DNA of 64,000 nucleotides from Paracoccaceae bacterium (GCA_022843025.1 JALHOL010000007.1:186001-250000), one strand, 5' to 3'. Shown: positions 9,292 to 20,598, numbered from the stretch's first letter. Made by a program: numbers and translations. Notes: a model not told the origin generated them from the sequence alone.

Positions 9292-10635
9292 ATGAACCAG
9301 CACTACGCCGACCGCCGCAAGATCGATCCAAGCCGGGGCACCACGCTTGGCGACGGCACCCCGAACGACAATGACCGCGTCGAAATCGGCCCCACCCAGC
9401 TTGCCTTCGCCGAATGGCAGGCGGCGGGCCTCACGCCCCCGAACCTCGCCCGAATGCGCGAATATCGTTGGGATCGTCTGGTCAAGGCGCTGCAAGCCCG
9501 CGATTACGGCGGCCTTCTGATGTTCGATCCGCTCAACATCCGCTACGCCACCGATACAACAAACATGCAGCTGTGGAACACCCACAACCCCTTCCGCGCC
9601 TGCCTTCTGATGGCCGATGGCCATATGGTCATGTGGGAATACAAGAACTCGCCCTTCCTCGTGACCTTCAACCCGCTGGTCAAGGAACTCCGCTCCGGCG
9701 CCACCTTCTTCTACAACTCCACCGGCGACCGTGGCGCCGCAGCCGCCCGCGCCTTCGCCCAGCAAGTCGATGATCTGATGCGCGCCCATGTCGGCACCAA
9801 CCGCCGCCTTGCAGTGGACAAGATCATGGTCCACGGCCTGCGCGCGCTGGAATCCATCGGCTTTCAGGTGATGGAAGGCGAAGAGGTCACCGAACGCACC
9901 CGCGCCATCAAAGGCCCCGATGATATGCTTGCCATGCGCTGCGCGGCCCATGCCTGCGAAACCGCGGTTGCAGCGATGGAGGCGTTCACCCGCGAAAACG
10001 TCCCCAAAGGCAACGTGTCCGAAGATGACATCTGGTCCGTCCTGCACGCGGAAAACATCCGCCGCGGCGGGGAATGGATCGAAACCCGCCTGCTCGCCTC
10101 CGGCCCTCGCACCAATCCCTGGTTTCAGGAATGCGGCCCCCGCATCGTGCAGAACAATGAAATCGTGGCTTTCGATACCGACCTGATCGGCGCCTACGGC
10201 TTTTGCATCGACATCTCCCGCACCTGGTGGGTGGGCGACCAGCGCCCGACCAACGCGATGATCGCCGCCTATGCCCATGCGCTCGACCATATCCGCGATC
10301 ACCAGTCCCGCCTGAAACCCGGCGTCTCGATCCGCGACCTCACTTTCGGCGGGCATCAGCTGGACGGCCAATACTGGCAGCAGAAATACTCCTGCAAGAT
10401 GCACGGCGTCGGGCTTTGCGATGAATGGCCCTATGTCACCTATCCCGATGGCTGGATGGAAGGCGCCTTCGACGCCGTGCTGGAACCCGGCATGACGATC
10501 TGTGTCGAGGCTCTGGTCAGCCCAGAAGGCGGCGATTTCTCGATCAAGCTCGAAGATCAGGTGCTCATCACCGAAACCGGCTGCGAAAACCTGACCCGCT
10601 ACCCCTTTGACGCCGCACTGATGGGCCTCGCATAG
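9292..10635 (+). CDS. dddP: DMSP lyase DddP (M24-peptidase fold)
   Basis: Cleaves dimethylsulfoniopropionate to dimethyl sulfide and acrylate. 447 residues. It starts MNQHYADRRKIDPSRG and contains LMFDPLNIRYATD and TNMQLWNTHNPFRA, hallmarks of DddP rather than of prolidases. The residues known from DddP structures fall at exactly the expected positions: metal ligands Asp295, Asp297, Asp307, His371, Glu406 and Glu421, and the catalytic Asp377 (in HGVGLCDEW). AGGGGGG precedes the ATG at 9292; the longer frame back to 8986 would run antisense through the DUF3445 gene. Automated annotation often mislabels this family as Xaa-Pro aminopeptidase. Confidence 0.93.
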   Translation: MNQHYADRRKIDPSRGTTLGDGTPNDNDRVEIGPTQLAFAEWQAAGLTPPNLARMREYRWDRLVKALQARDYGGLLMFDPLNIRYATDTTNMQLWNTHNPFRACLLMADGHMVMWEYKNSPFLVTFNPLVKELRSGATFFYNSTGDRGAAAARAFAQQVDDLMRAHVGTNRRLAVDKIMVHGLRALESIGFQVMEGEEVTERTRAIKGPDDMLAMRCAAHACETAVAAMEAFTRENVPKGNVSEDDIWSVLHAENIRRGGEWIETRLLASGPRTNPWFQECGPRIVQNNEIVAFDTDLIGAYGFCIDISRTWWVGDQRPTNAMIAAYAHALDHIRDHQSRLKPGVSIRDLTFGGHQLDGQYWQQKYSCKMHGVGLCDEWPYVTYPDGWMEGAFDAVLEPGMTICVEALVSPEGGDFSIKLEDQVLITETGCENLTRYPFDAALMGLA

Positions 10636-10640
10636 AATAC

Positions 10641-10844
10641 GATTTTTCATGCGAAAAATCAGGGGGCTGTCCGCCCCCTCTTGGCCTGCGGCCAATTCAC
10701 CCCCGCGGATATTTGGGCAGAGAAGAACCCGACAGACCCGCATTCATTCTTCTCTGTTGAAATATCCTCGGGGGTGAATTGGCGCGGCACGCGCCAAGAG
10801 GGGGCAGACAGCCCCCTTCCTTCCGAATTTTCGCAGAAAATTCG
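10641..10844. repeat. Head-to-head inverted pair of intergenic repeat, ends capped by small palindromes
   Basis: The left copy (about 10661-10726) and right copy (about 10749-10818) are near-perfect inverted repeats of ~65-70 bp. Shared elements, read from the right copy, are TTCTCTG, AAATATCCTCGGGGGTGAAT, the hairpin GGCGCGGCACGCGCC and the hairpin GGGGGCAGACAGCCCCC. The outer edges are small palindromes: GATTTTTC/GAAAAATC (10641-10660) and CGAATTTTC/GAAAATTCG (10824-10844). It fills most of the dddP-purB gap. Single or diverged copies occur at about 13778, 21363, 32458, 42333 and 52988. Confidence 0.85.
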
Positions 10845-10929
10845 TGCCTCCCGTCCCGTCCCTGCGCCTTGCCTCGCAGCGCGTCCCGGCGTAAGCCCAC
10901 CGCGTCCCTTCCCTGACACGAGGCCCGCC

Positions 10930-12231
10930 ATGATCCCCCGCTATTCCCGCCCCGACATGGTCGCCCTTTGGGAACCCCAAACCCGCTTCCGCATCTGGTT
11001 CGAGATCGAGGCTCATGCCTGTGATGCACAGGCCATCCTGGGCGTCATCCCCAAGGACAATGCCGAAGCCGTGTGGAAAGCCAAGGATGTCACCTTCGAC
11101 GTCGCCCGGATTGATGAGATCGAGGCCGTCACCAAACATGACGTCATCGCCTTCCTCACCCACCTTGCCGAAATCATCGGCAATGACACCGCGCGGTTTG
11201 TCCATCAGGGGATGACTTCGTCGGATGTGCTCGACACCACGCTGAACATCCAACTCACCCGCGCCGCCGATCTGCTGCTCGCGGGCCTTGACCGCGTCCT
11301 CGCCGCGCTGAAAACCCGCGCTTTTGAGCATAAGGACACCGTCCGCATCGGCCGCAGCCACGGCATCCATGCCGAACCCACGACCATGGGCCTCACCTTC
11401 GCGCGCTTCTACGCCGAGATGTCGCGCAACCGCGCCCGCCTGATCAACGCCCGGGCCGAAATTGCCACCGGTGCCATCTCCGGCGCCGTCGGCACTTTCG
11501 CCAATATCGACCCCTTCGTCGAAGAGCATGTCTGCGCCCAACTGGGCCTCACCCCTGAACCCATCTCCACGCAGGTCATCCCGCGCGACCGCCATGCCAT
11601 GTTCTTTGCCACGCTGGGCGTCATCGCCTCCAGCATCGAAAACATCGCGATCGAGATTCGCCACATGCAGCGCACCGAAGTGCTGGAGGCCGAGGAATTC
11701 TTCTCCCCCGGCCAAAAAGGCAGCAGCGCCATGCCACATAAAAGAAACCCGGTGCTCACCGAAAACCTCACCGGCCTTGCCCGCCTCGTGCGCATGTCGG
11801 TGATCCCCGCGCTGGAAAACGTGGCGCTCTGGCATGAACGCGACATCAGCCATTCCTCGGTGGAACGTGCCATCGGCCCCGACACCACCATCACGCTCGA
11901 TTTCGCCCTGCATCGCCTGGCAGGTGTTGTCGAAAAGCTGGTGATCTACCCCGAGAACATGCTCAAGAACATGAACAAGTTCAAAGGTCTGGTCATGTCG
12001 CAGCGCGTGCTTCTCGCGCTCACCCAGGCCGGCGTCAGCCGTGAAGACAGCTACCGCCTCGTCCAGCGCAACGCGATGAAGGTCTGGGAACAGGGCGCCG
12101 ATTTCCAGACCGAACTGCTAGCCGACGCTGAGGTGACAGCCGCCCTGTCACCGGCAGAAATCGCCGAAAAATTCGACTTGGGCTATCACACCAAACATGT
12201 CGACACGATCTTCCGCCGCGTTTTCGGCTGA
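10930..12231 (+). CDS. purB: Adenylosuccinate lyase
   Basis: Two steps of purine synthesis: SAICAR to AICAR plus fumarate, and adenylosuccinate to AMP plus fumarate. 433 residues, typical. The superfamily signature GSSAMPHKRNP is intact, TSSDVLDTTLN and GRSHGIHAEPTTMGL are the other conserved blocks. The start at 10930 (MIPRYSRPDMVALW) matches the family; upstream in-frame sequence lies in the repeat region. It is followed by two hairpins and a small exported peptide gene on the same strand. Confidence 0.96.
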   Translation: MIPRYSRPDMVALWEPQTRFRIWFEIEAHACDAQAILGVIPKDNAEAVWKAKDVTFDVARIDEIEAVTKHDVIAFLTHLAEIIGNDTARFVHQGMTSSDVLDTTLNIQLTRAADLLLAGLDRVLAALKTRAFEHKDTVRIGRSHGIHAEPTTMGLTFARFYAEMSRNRARLINARAEIATGAISGAVGTFANIDPFVEEHVCAQLGLTPEPISTQVIPRDRHAMFFATLGVIASSIENIAIEIRHMQRTEVLEAEEFFSPGQKGSSAMPHKRNPVLTENLTGLARLVRMSVIPALENVALWHERDISHSSVERAIGPDTTITLDFALHRLAGVVEKLVIYPENMLKNMNKFKGLVMSQRVLLALTQAGVSREDSYRLVQRNAMKVWEQGADFQTELLADAEVTAALSPAEIAEKFDLGYHTKHVDTIFRRVFG

Positions 12232-12232
12232 T

Positions 12233-12285
12233 CTCACGAAAGCGTGAGGCGGGCATGGCGCAGGGGCGGAATTTTCCGCCCTTGA
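12233..12285 (+). terminator. Two hairpins after purB, probable terminator
   Basis: CTCACG-AAAG-CGTGAG (12233-12248) is followed by GGGCGGA-ATTT-TCCGCCC (12264-12281). No long T run follows, so termination is likely but not certain. Confidence 0.5.
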
Positions 12286-12386
12286 AACGCACGATTCCAT
12301 GCTAGCCTCATCCCCACGTACCGGATGCGGATTTTCCGACCGCCGGTCGCCCTGCTGACAGTCACATGCCAACACAAGGACGACCC

Positions 12387-12557
12387 ATGAAAATCAAGAC
12401 CACATTCATTGCGCTGACCCTGTCGCTTGCCCCGACCTTCGCCCTCGCAGGCGGTGGCTGCAATTCCGACAAGATGAACATCACCGCTTCGACCTGCGTC
12501 GAAGGCACCGTTTACGACGCGGCAACCGGTGTTTGCGTGCCGCAAACCACCTCGTGA
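12387..12557 (+). CDS. Small exported Cys-containing peptide
   Basis: 56 residues. A clear Sec signal peptide (MKIKTTFIALTLSLAPTFALA) is predicted to be cut after ALA, leaving about 35 residues with three cysteines. The pattern TCVEGTVYDAATGVCVP resembles short chitin-binding or knottin-like motifs (C-x2-G-x2-YD-x2-T-x2-C-x-P). Function unknown; a periplasmic role is likely. AAGGACG precedes the chosen ATG, so the in-frame ATG at 12366 is less likely. It lies 155 bp downstream of purB. Confidence 0.7.
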   Translation: MKIKTTFIALTLSLAPTFALAGGGCNSDKMNITASTCVEGTVYDAATGVCVPQTTS

Positions 12558-12629
12558 TCCGAACCCGGGTAAGGGCCGGTTAACCCGGCCCGCCTAACCT
12601 TCCCGAAGCAACCTTCGGGAAGGATCAAG

Positions 12630-13700
12630 ATGCAGGACGAAGGCCCTGTCGCGCTTGCGCGCATCACCCCAGTGCCCGCCGCCGCAGCGGGCCTTGTGCC
12701 ACGCAGCACCACGCCCGGCGAAAAGGCCGCGATCATCGTGCGCCTCATGCTGGCCGAAGGGGAACCGCTTCCCCTGTCGAACCTGCCCGAACAACACCAG
12801 ACCCGCCTCGCCGAACTGATGGCCCGTATGGGGCTGGTGGACAGGGCCACCCTCGCTGCCGTGGTGGACGATTTCCTCACCGCGCTGGATGCCACCGGCC
12901 TTGTCTTCCCCGATGGGATCGATGGCGCCCTGTCGCTTGTGGATGGCCATATCTCACCCAATGCCGCCAGCCGCCTGCGCCGCATGGCCGCCAGCAACGC
13001 CCGCAGCGATCCCTGGGACAGGATCGCCGCCCTTCCCCCCGAAGACCTGCTTCCCCTCATCGCGGATGAGGCGGCGGAAACAGCCGCCGTTGCGCTCTCC
13101 AAACTGCCCGTGGCCCGCGCAGCCGACATTCTGGCCAAGATGCCGGGGGATCGCGCCCGCCGCGTGGCGCTGGCCATGTCGCGCACCGCCGCCACCGCCC
13201 CCGAAACCTTGCGCCGCATCGGCCTTGCGCTCGTGGCACAGCTTGATGCCCGCCCGCCCCGCGCCTTTGCCGCAGGCCCGGTCGACCGGATCGGCGCCAT
13301 CCTCAACGTCTCACCCTCCGCCACCCGCGATGATGTGCTCGCCGGGCTGGATGAGGCCGACGCCGCCTTTGCCGAACAGGTTCGCCGCGCGATCTTCACC
13401 TTCGCCCATATCCCCGACCGTATCGCCCCGCGCGATCTGCCCCGCCTCTTGCGTGCCGTCGATGCGCCCACGATCACGACCGCCTTCACCGCCGCACAGG
13501 CCGACCCGGCCCTCGCCCCGGTGGTTGATGCCGTCTTCGCCGCCCTCTCCCCTCGCATGGTGCAGCAGTTGCGCGATGACATGGCCGCGCGCGGCAAGGT
13601 CACGCCAAAGGATGCCGATGCCGCCTTCACCGCCATCGTCTCTGCCATCCGCGGGCTAGAGGCGTCGGGCGAACTCACCCTCAAACAGGAAGATGAGTGA
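12630..13700 (+). CDS. fliG: FliG-like flagellar motor switch protein (orphan)
   Basis: 356 residues, close to FliG length. The N-terminal EKAAIIVRLMLAEGE, the middle-domain region (FAEQVRRAIFTFAHIPDRIAPRDLPRLLRAVD) and the C-terminal LSPRMVQQLRDDMAARGKV follow the FliG layout of the rotor protein that contacts MotA and FliM/FliF. No flagellar gene is nearby; the neighbours are purB and a permease. Sequence is diverged (Ala/Arg-rich spacer, residues ~90-200), so it may be a lineage-specific second FliG or a non-motor derivative. GGGAAGG precedes the ATG. Confidence 0.7.
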   Translation: MQDEGPVALARITPVPAAAAGLVPRSTTPGEKAAIIVRLMLAEGEPLPLSNLPEQHQTRLAELMARMGLVDRATLAAVVDDFLTALDATGLVFPDGIDGALSLVDGHISPNAASRLRRMAASNARSDPWDRIAALPPEDLLPLIADEAAETAAVALSKLPVARAADILAKMPGDRARRVALAMSRTAATAPETLRRIGLALVAQLDARPPRAFAAGPVDRIGAILNVSPSATRDDVLAGLDEADAAFAEQVRRAIFTFAHIPDRIAPRDLPRLLRAVDAPTITTAFTAAQADPALAPVVDAVFAALSPRMVQQLRDDMAARGKVTPKDADAAFTAIVSAIRGLEASGELTLKQEDE

Positions 13701-13777
13701 ACGCACCCAGACGCCACCAGGTCCGACAATCCCGCCCAAACCAACGGCCCGGCGATCCCAAAAGCCCACCCTTTCGC

Positions 13778-13894
13778 CCTTCATCTTGGTCTTAAATACC
13801 CGCAGGGGGTGAATGGCGGCGCGGCACGCGCCGACAGAGGGGGCGGCACGCCCCATCAAACCCGAGCCAAGCGCGAAGGCGCGCAGGCGAGACA
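13778..13894 (+). repeat. Intergenic palindromic repeat copy
   Basis: Begins CTTCATCTTGG...AAATACC, continues with GGGGGTGAATGGCGGCGCGG, two hairpins and a CGAAGGCGCGCAGGCGAGACA tail. It is nearly identical over about 110 bp to the copy at 53050-53166. It occupies the gap between fliG and the DMT permease, with no gene in it. Confidence 0.85.
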
Positions 13895-13995
13895 GATGCC
13901 GTGCGGCGGCACGCCGCGCCGCCAGATTACCGCCCCCACCACCTTGCCCCCGCCCGTCACCCCGCCTAGGGTCCGGCCGAGCCAAGGAACACCCC

Positions 13996-14874
13996 ATGCA
14001 GCAGCCGACCGAAGCCTCCACCCGTCAGGGCATCCTCCTGATGCTGCTCTCACTTTTGATGTTCACCGCGATGGATGCGCTGGCCAAGGGTCTGGTGCAG
14101 CGCTACCCGACACCGCAGGTCGTCTGGGCCCGCTTTGCGGGGCAGTTGTTCCTTGTGGTATTGATCCTGAACATCCGCCTTGCCCCGGCCCTGCGCACCA
14201 AACACCCGCGCCTGCACGCCCTACGGTCCCTCACTCAACTGGGCGCAACCGGCTTCTTCTTCGCTTCCCTCACCCATATCGGCCTGGCCGAGGCGACGGC
14301 GCTTGCCGATATCAACCCCGTCCTGATCACACTGGGTGCCGCGCTGTTCCTTGGCGAAAAACTCGGCCCCCGCCGCATTGCGGGCGTTGTCGCCGCCATG
14401 ATCGGCGCGCTCATCATCATCCGCCCCGGCGCGGATGTGTTCACCCCCGCCGCCCTGCTCCCCTTGGCCTGCGCTGTCTGCTACGCCGCCTCGGCGCTCC
14501 TCACCCGCAAGGTCGGCATGACCGAAAGCCCGTGGACAGCCATGTTCTACGGCGCGCTTCTGGGCACCCTAGTCACCAGCGCGATGATGCCCGCCGTCTG
14601 GCAACCCATCGCCGCATCCGATCTGTGGCTATTCGCCATCGTGGGCTGCCTTGGCACCGCCGCGCAGATCTGCCTGATCCGCGCCTTTTCCGTGGCCGAG
14701 GCCGGGGCCATCGCCCCCTTCGGCTATGGCGGCATCCTGCTGGCCACACTTTGGGGCGTGCTGTTCTACGACGAATGGCCCGACGCGCTCGCCTTTCTGG
14801 GCGCGTTCATCATCGTGGCTTCCGGCACCTATATCTGGCACCGCGAAACGCGCGCCAAACGCGCCTGCCGCTAG
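13996..14874 (+). CDS. DMT-family (EamA) permease
   Basis: 292 residues with about ten membrane helices in two EamA repeats, an inner-membrane exporter or importer of small metabolites of unknown identity. Typical motifs are EATALADINPVLITLGAALFLGEKLGPRR in the first repeat and the VAEAGAIAPFGYG block in the second. The start at 13996 (MQQPTEAST) is placed after AAGGAAC; upstream in-frame codons fall in the repeat element. Its stop codon overlaps the stop of the convergent DUF1223 gene by 4 bp. Confidence 0.88.
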   Translation: MQQPTEASTRQGILLMLLSLLMFTAMDALAKGLVQRYPTPQVVWARFAGQLFLVVLILNIRLAPALRTKHPRLHALRSLTQLGATGFFFASLTHIGLAEATALADINPVLITLGAALFLGEKLGPRRIAGVVAAMIGALIIIRPGADVFTPAALLPLACAVCYAASALLTRKVGMTESPWTAMFYGALLGTLVTSAMMPAVWQPIAASDLWLFAIVGCLGTAAQICLIRAFSVAEAGAIAPFGYGGILLATLWGVLFYDEWPDALAFLGAFIIVASGTYIWHRETRAKRACR

Positions 14875-15584
14875 TCCAGCCGCGCCGCCGCCAGTACCGC
14901 CGCCGGGCCGGGCTCTTGCACGATCACCACCACCGGCGCATCGCCCGGTGCCGCCGCCTCGATCTCCAGCGGTGCCAGCCCCGGCCAATCGGCCACCTTC
15001 GTCCATTCCGTCACGATGTTGCGATAGGTCACCAACCGGCCCGCATTCTCGCCCCGCTCGATGGCCACCTCGGCCGCCGGCATATAGCGCACCAGCTGCA
15101 CCACCGCGCCCCCGCTCAAGGGCGGCTCGGCCACGGCGCGTATGATCACCCGCTCTCCCTGCCGCTCGATCGTCACCTGAACGGTACGCTCCACCGCAAG
15201 ATGCTTGCCGATCAGGTTCACCACCGCGTCGGGCGTATTCCCCTCGACCCGGTCCACGCCCCCGATGATCATCTGCGGGGTGTAAATCAACCGGCTCTTC
15301 ACCGCGCGGGCATACATCTTCTGCCGCTCGGTGAACGCTGCCTGCGCAAAGCTGTCCTCCCAGCCGATGTAATCCCAGTAATCCACATGCAGCGCGAGCG
15401 GGATCACTTCCTTATGCGTGGCCAGTTCAGCCAGAAATTCATCCGCAGGCGGGCAAGAGGCGCAGCCCTGGCTCGTGTACAGCTCCACCACCACGCCCTC
15501 GGTAGATTGCGCCATCACGGGCGCAGCAAGGCCCAAACCAAGCCACAGGGCCACCCCGCAGGTGGCGCTGACGATATGTCGCAT
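14871..15584 (-). CDS. DUF1223 exported thioredoxin-like protein
   Basis: 237 residues. A Sec signal peptide (MRHIVSATCGVALWLGLGL...VMA) is followed by VVELYTSQGCASCPPAD, the DUF1223 hallmark with a CxxC (CASC) like a thioredoxin active site, and later IYTPQMIIGG. Likely a periplasmic redox protein; no specific substrate is known to me. The start at 15584 is chosen for the signal peptide. It is divergent from acnA across about 335 bp. Confidence 0.85.
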   Translation of the reverse strand: MRHIVSATCGVALWLGLGLAAPVMAQSTEGVVVELYTSQGCASCPPADEFLAELATHKEVIPLALHVDYWDYIGWEDSFAQAAFTERQKMYARAVKSRLIYTPQMIIGGVDRVEGNTPDAVVNLIGKHLAVERTVQVTIERQGERVIIRAVAEPPLSGGAVVQLVRYMPAAEVAIERGENAGRLVTYRNIVTEWTKVADWPGLAPLEIEAAAPGDAPVVVIVQEPGPAAVLAAARLD

Positions 15585-15919
15585 CTGGTCCTTCCCGATC
15601 TTTCGATCCGCTCTGCCGGCCTGTCCCCGCCGTATCCCCGTGTAACAAAAAGCCCGTCCCTGCCGCCAATCAAGGTTTTGCGATTGGCCCACCGCCATTT
15701 TTCACTTCCCTGCGTGACCTGTAACACGCACCCCCTGTCGTGCGAATGCTGCAAAATCTCTGTATATTCCGCGCGTGGCGGGGCTGGATTTTCGGCATAC
15801 AATGGCATACAACGCCAAAGACACCCTTGCCCGACAGGATTCTTTCGGGCATCCGGAATGTTGAACCCGCCCTGCCCCCCGGGCAGTCCGTGAACGCCAG
15901 CCACAGCCAGGAGGCAAGC

Positions 15920-18685
<2,766 letters not shown>

Positions 18686-18711
18686 TCCCGGCACGACACT
18701 TGCAGTACAGA

Positions 18712-18750
18712 ACGCCCCGCGGCCGAAATGCCGCGGGGCGTCCGCGTTTT
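18712..18750 (+). terminator. Rho-independent terminator of acnA
   Basis: ACGCCCCGCGG (18712-18722) pairs perfectly with CCGCGGGGCGT (18731-18741), with an 8-nt loop, followed by CCGCGTTTT. Confidence 0.88.
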
Positions 18751-18947
18751 GGCCCAAAAGCTGCCGCAATCCCCGGTAAAAAGATGCCTTATTCGCGCGG
18801 TCCGGGCCATGCCCCACCGCGCCGGTTCCCTTTGTGCCGTGCCGGTGTGGAAACCCATTGTTTCCACCAAACCGGGCTGCTTTCGCGGCACCATGGGCCT
18901 ATAATGATCCTGTCGCGTATGAATGGTTCACACGCCGGGAACGCCAA

Positions 18948-19067
18948 ATGATCGACTTCACTCCTCCCCGTGCTGCAAGCCGATCGGTCCTTTCCGGCAC
19001 TTACCTGCCTTTTGGCGAAGGTCTCTTTCTCTTCGCGCTTCTGTTCATTGTGCTCACTGGTTTCTGA
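18948..19067 (+). CDS. Possible small membrane protein
   Basis: 39 codons: a polar Arg-containing N-terminal half (MIDFTPPRAASRSVLS) and one hydrophobic helix at the end (LFLFALLFIVLTGF). It lies alone between the acnA terminator and the terminator at 19119. CGGGAACG upstream is a weak ribosome-binding site. Single-helix proteins of this size are common but this one is not recognised; it may be noise. Confidence 0.4.
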   Translation: MIDFTPPRAASRSVLSGTYLPFGEGLFLFALLFIVLTGF

Positions 19068-19118
19068 GCGGGCGTACCGACCAGAATAAGATGAACGCTT
19101 ACCCTTGGGCGGACATCG

Positions 19119-19149
19119 AAAAGGGGGGGCCCGCTCAGCCCCCCCTTTT
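19119..19149. terminator. Bidirectional terminator after ccmG
   Basis: AAAAGGGGGGG (19119-19129) and CCCCCCCTTTT (19139-19149) form a perfect 11-bp stem with a 9-nt loop. It closes the minus-strand ccm operon and any plus-strand transcript from the small ORF before it. Confidence 0.9.
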
Positions 19150-19173
19150 CAGTTTCAACCCAGAGCTTCCGGT

Positions 19174-19725
19174 TCAGCTTCCCGTATTCTCCGCCAGCGC
19201 CGCTTCCAGCGCCGGTACGAAACGCGCCTCGTAATCCGTGCCCACCAGCGGCCCGATGAAACGGAACGCCACCGTCCCGTCGCCCCGGATGATGAACGTC
19301 TCCGGCGGTGCGGTCACACCCCATTCCACCCGGTCCCGCCCCCGCGGATCGAACCCTACGGCAAAGAAGGGATTGCCCTCCTCCTCCAGATAGGCCACCG
19401 CCGCGCCCTCATCATCCATCATGTTCACACCCGCCACCCGGATGCCGCGTTCGGCCATCTCCAGCAACACCGGATGCTCGGCCCGGCAGGGCGGGCACCA
19501 GCTCGCCCAAAAGTTCACCACCGTCACCTCGCCCGTCCGCAGATCGGCCGCCGTCAGCCCCGGTATCCCCGGCAAGGCCAGCGCCGGCACCGCTGGCGCC
19601 TCCTTGTCGATGAACACCGATGGCAGGTCATCGGGATTGCTGCGCTGCATCCCCACATAGAACATCCCCGCCAGCCCCAGAAACAGCACCGGCGGCAGTA
19701 CCATCAACCATCTAGCCATCCTCAC
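19174..19725 (-). CDS. ccmG: Thiol:disulfide oxidoreductase CcmG (DsbE)
   Basis: Periplasmic, membrane-anchored thioredoxin that keeps the haem-binding cysteines of apocytochrome c reduced. 183 residues: an N-terminal anchor (WLMVLPPVLFLGLAGMFYVG), then the thioredoxin fold with WCPPC (Cys77/Cys80) and the GVTAPPETFII cis-Pro loop. It is last in ccmABCDG. The ATG at 19725 overlaps the ccmD end; an ATG six bases later (19719) is also possible. A terminator follows. Confidence 0.93.
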   Translation of the reverse strand: MRMARWLMVLPPVLFLGLAGMFYVGMQRSNPDDLPSVFIDKEAPAVPALALPGIPGLTAADLRTGEVTVVNFWASWCPPCRAEHPVLLEMAERGIRVAGVNMMDDEGAAVAYLEEEGNPFFAVGFDPRGRDRVEWGVTAPPETFIIRGDGTVAFRFIGPLVGTDYEARFVPALEAALAENTGS

Positions 19726-19873
19726 GCTCCTGCCGCAGTTCTACCTCGCGCAACTGCCCCTTCACCCGCGCGCCACGCCACATGGTCAGCCCCACGATGG
19801 CCACCAGCAACAGCAGCGACGCCCCATAGGATGCCAGCACCGCAAAGGCATATTTCCCCAGATCCGGCATCAT
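19712..19873 (-). CDS. ccmD: Haem exporter protein CcmD
   Basis: Small single-helix membrane protein that stabilises haem-loaded CcmE release from CcmABC. 53 residues: MMPDLGKYAFAVLASYGAS, helix, then a charged Arg/Glu tail. The ATGATG at 19873-19868 overlaps the ccmC stop (TGA within it), so translation is coupled; the second ATG gives 52 residues. Its 3' end overlaps ccmG. Confidence 0.88.
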   Translation of the reverse strand: MMPDLGKYAFAVLASYGASLLLLVAIVGLTMWRGARVKGQLREVELRQEREDG

Positions 19874-20598
19874 GCCAGCCGCTCCCGCGCCAACAGCGCC
19901 TGCAACCGCCGCGCCCGGATCTCCGTCCGCGTCCGCATCAACACCAGCGCCACAAACAGCAGCACGAACCCCGCAATACAGACCAGCAGCGGGAACCAGA
20001 ACACATCCGCCACATTCTCCTCCTTGTCCAAAGACAGCGACGCCCCCTGATGCAGCCCCTGATTCCAGAACAGCACCGCATAGCGCGACAGCAGCGCAAA
20101 GACTGACCCCACCAGACACAGCACCGCCGTCAGGTCCGCCGCCGTATCCGGGTCCTCGATCGCCTGCCACAGCGCGATATAGCCCAGATAGAACAGCGTC
20201 AGGATCAGAAAGGATGTCAGCCGCGGGTCCCAGGCCCACCAGGTCCCCCACATCGGCTGCCCCCAGAAGGCCCCCGTCAGCAGCGCGATCACCGTAAAGG
20301 TCAGCCCCACAGGCGCTGCCGCCTTGGCCGCCAAGGCGCTCACATGATGCCGCCGGATCAGCCAGATCAGGCTGGTCACCAACATCATCACCCAGGCATT
20401 GATCGCCATCATCGCGCTTGGAACATGCAGATAGATGATCTTGACGGTGGACCCTTGCCGGAAATCATCCGGCGTGAAGAAGAACCCCCAGATCAGCCCT
20501 GCCACCAGACAGGCCAGCGCCAGCCCGGTCACCCAGGGCAAGACCCAGGCCGAGGTCTGCATGAACTTCTTCGGATTGGCATATTCCCAGATCGACAT
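19870..20598 (-). CDS. ccmC: Haem exporter protein CcmC
   Basis: Inner-membrane protein of the haem-handling family that presents haem to CcmE in cytochrome c maturation system I. 242 residues, about six helices, and the tryptophan-rich haem signature WGTWWAWDPRLTS. It sits between ccmB and ccmD, with stop/start overlap to ccmD. Confidence 0.95.
   Translation of the reverse strand: MSIWEYANPKKFMQTSAWVLPWVTGLALACLVAGLIWGFFFTPDDFRQGSTVKIIYLHVPSAMMAINAWVMMLVTSLIWLIRRHHVSALAAKAAAPVGLTFTVIALLTGAFWGQPMWGTWWAWDPRLTSFLILTLFYLGYIALWQAIEDPDTAADLTAVLCLVGSVFALLSRYAVLFWNQGLHQGASLSLDKEENVADVFWFPLLVCIAGFVLLFVALVLMRTRTEIRARRLQALLARERLA

Noticed and set aside
9175-10743. 522-codon minus-strand frame opposite dddP
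   Set aside because: Antisense shadow; dddP has the full set of catalytic residues.
10641-10844. Considered an insertion-sequence remnant
   Set aside because: No transposase fragment and no target duplication can be seen; kept as a repeat only.
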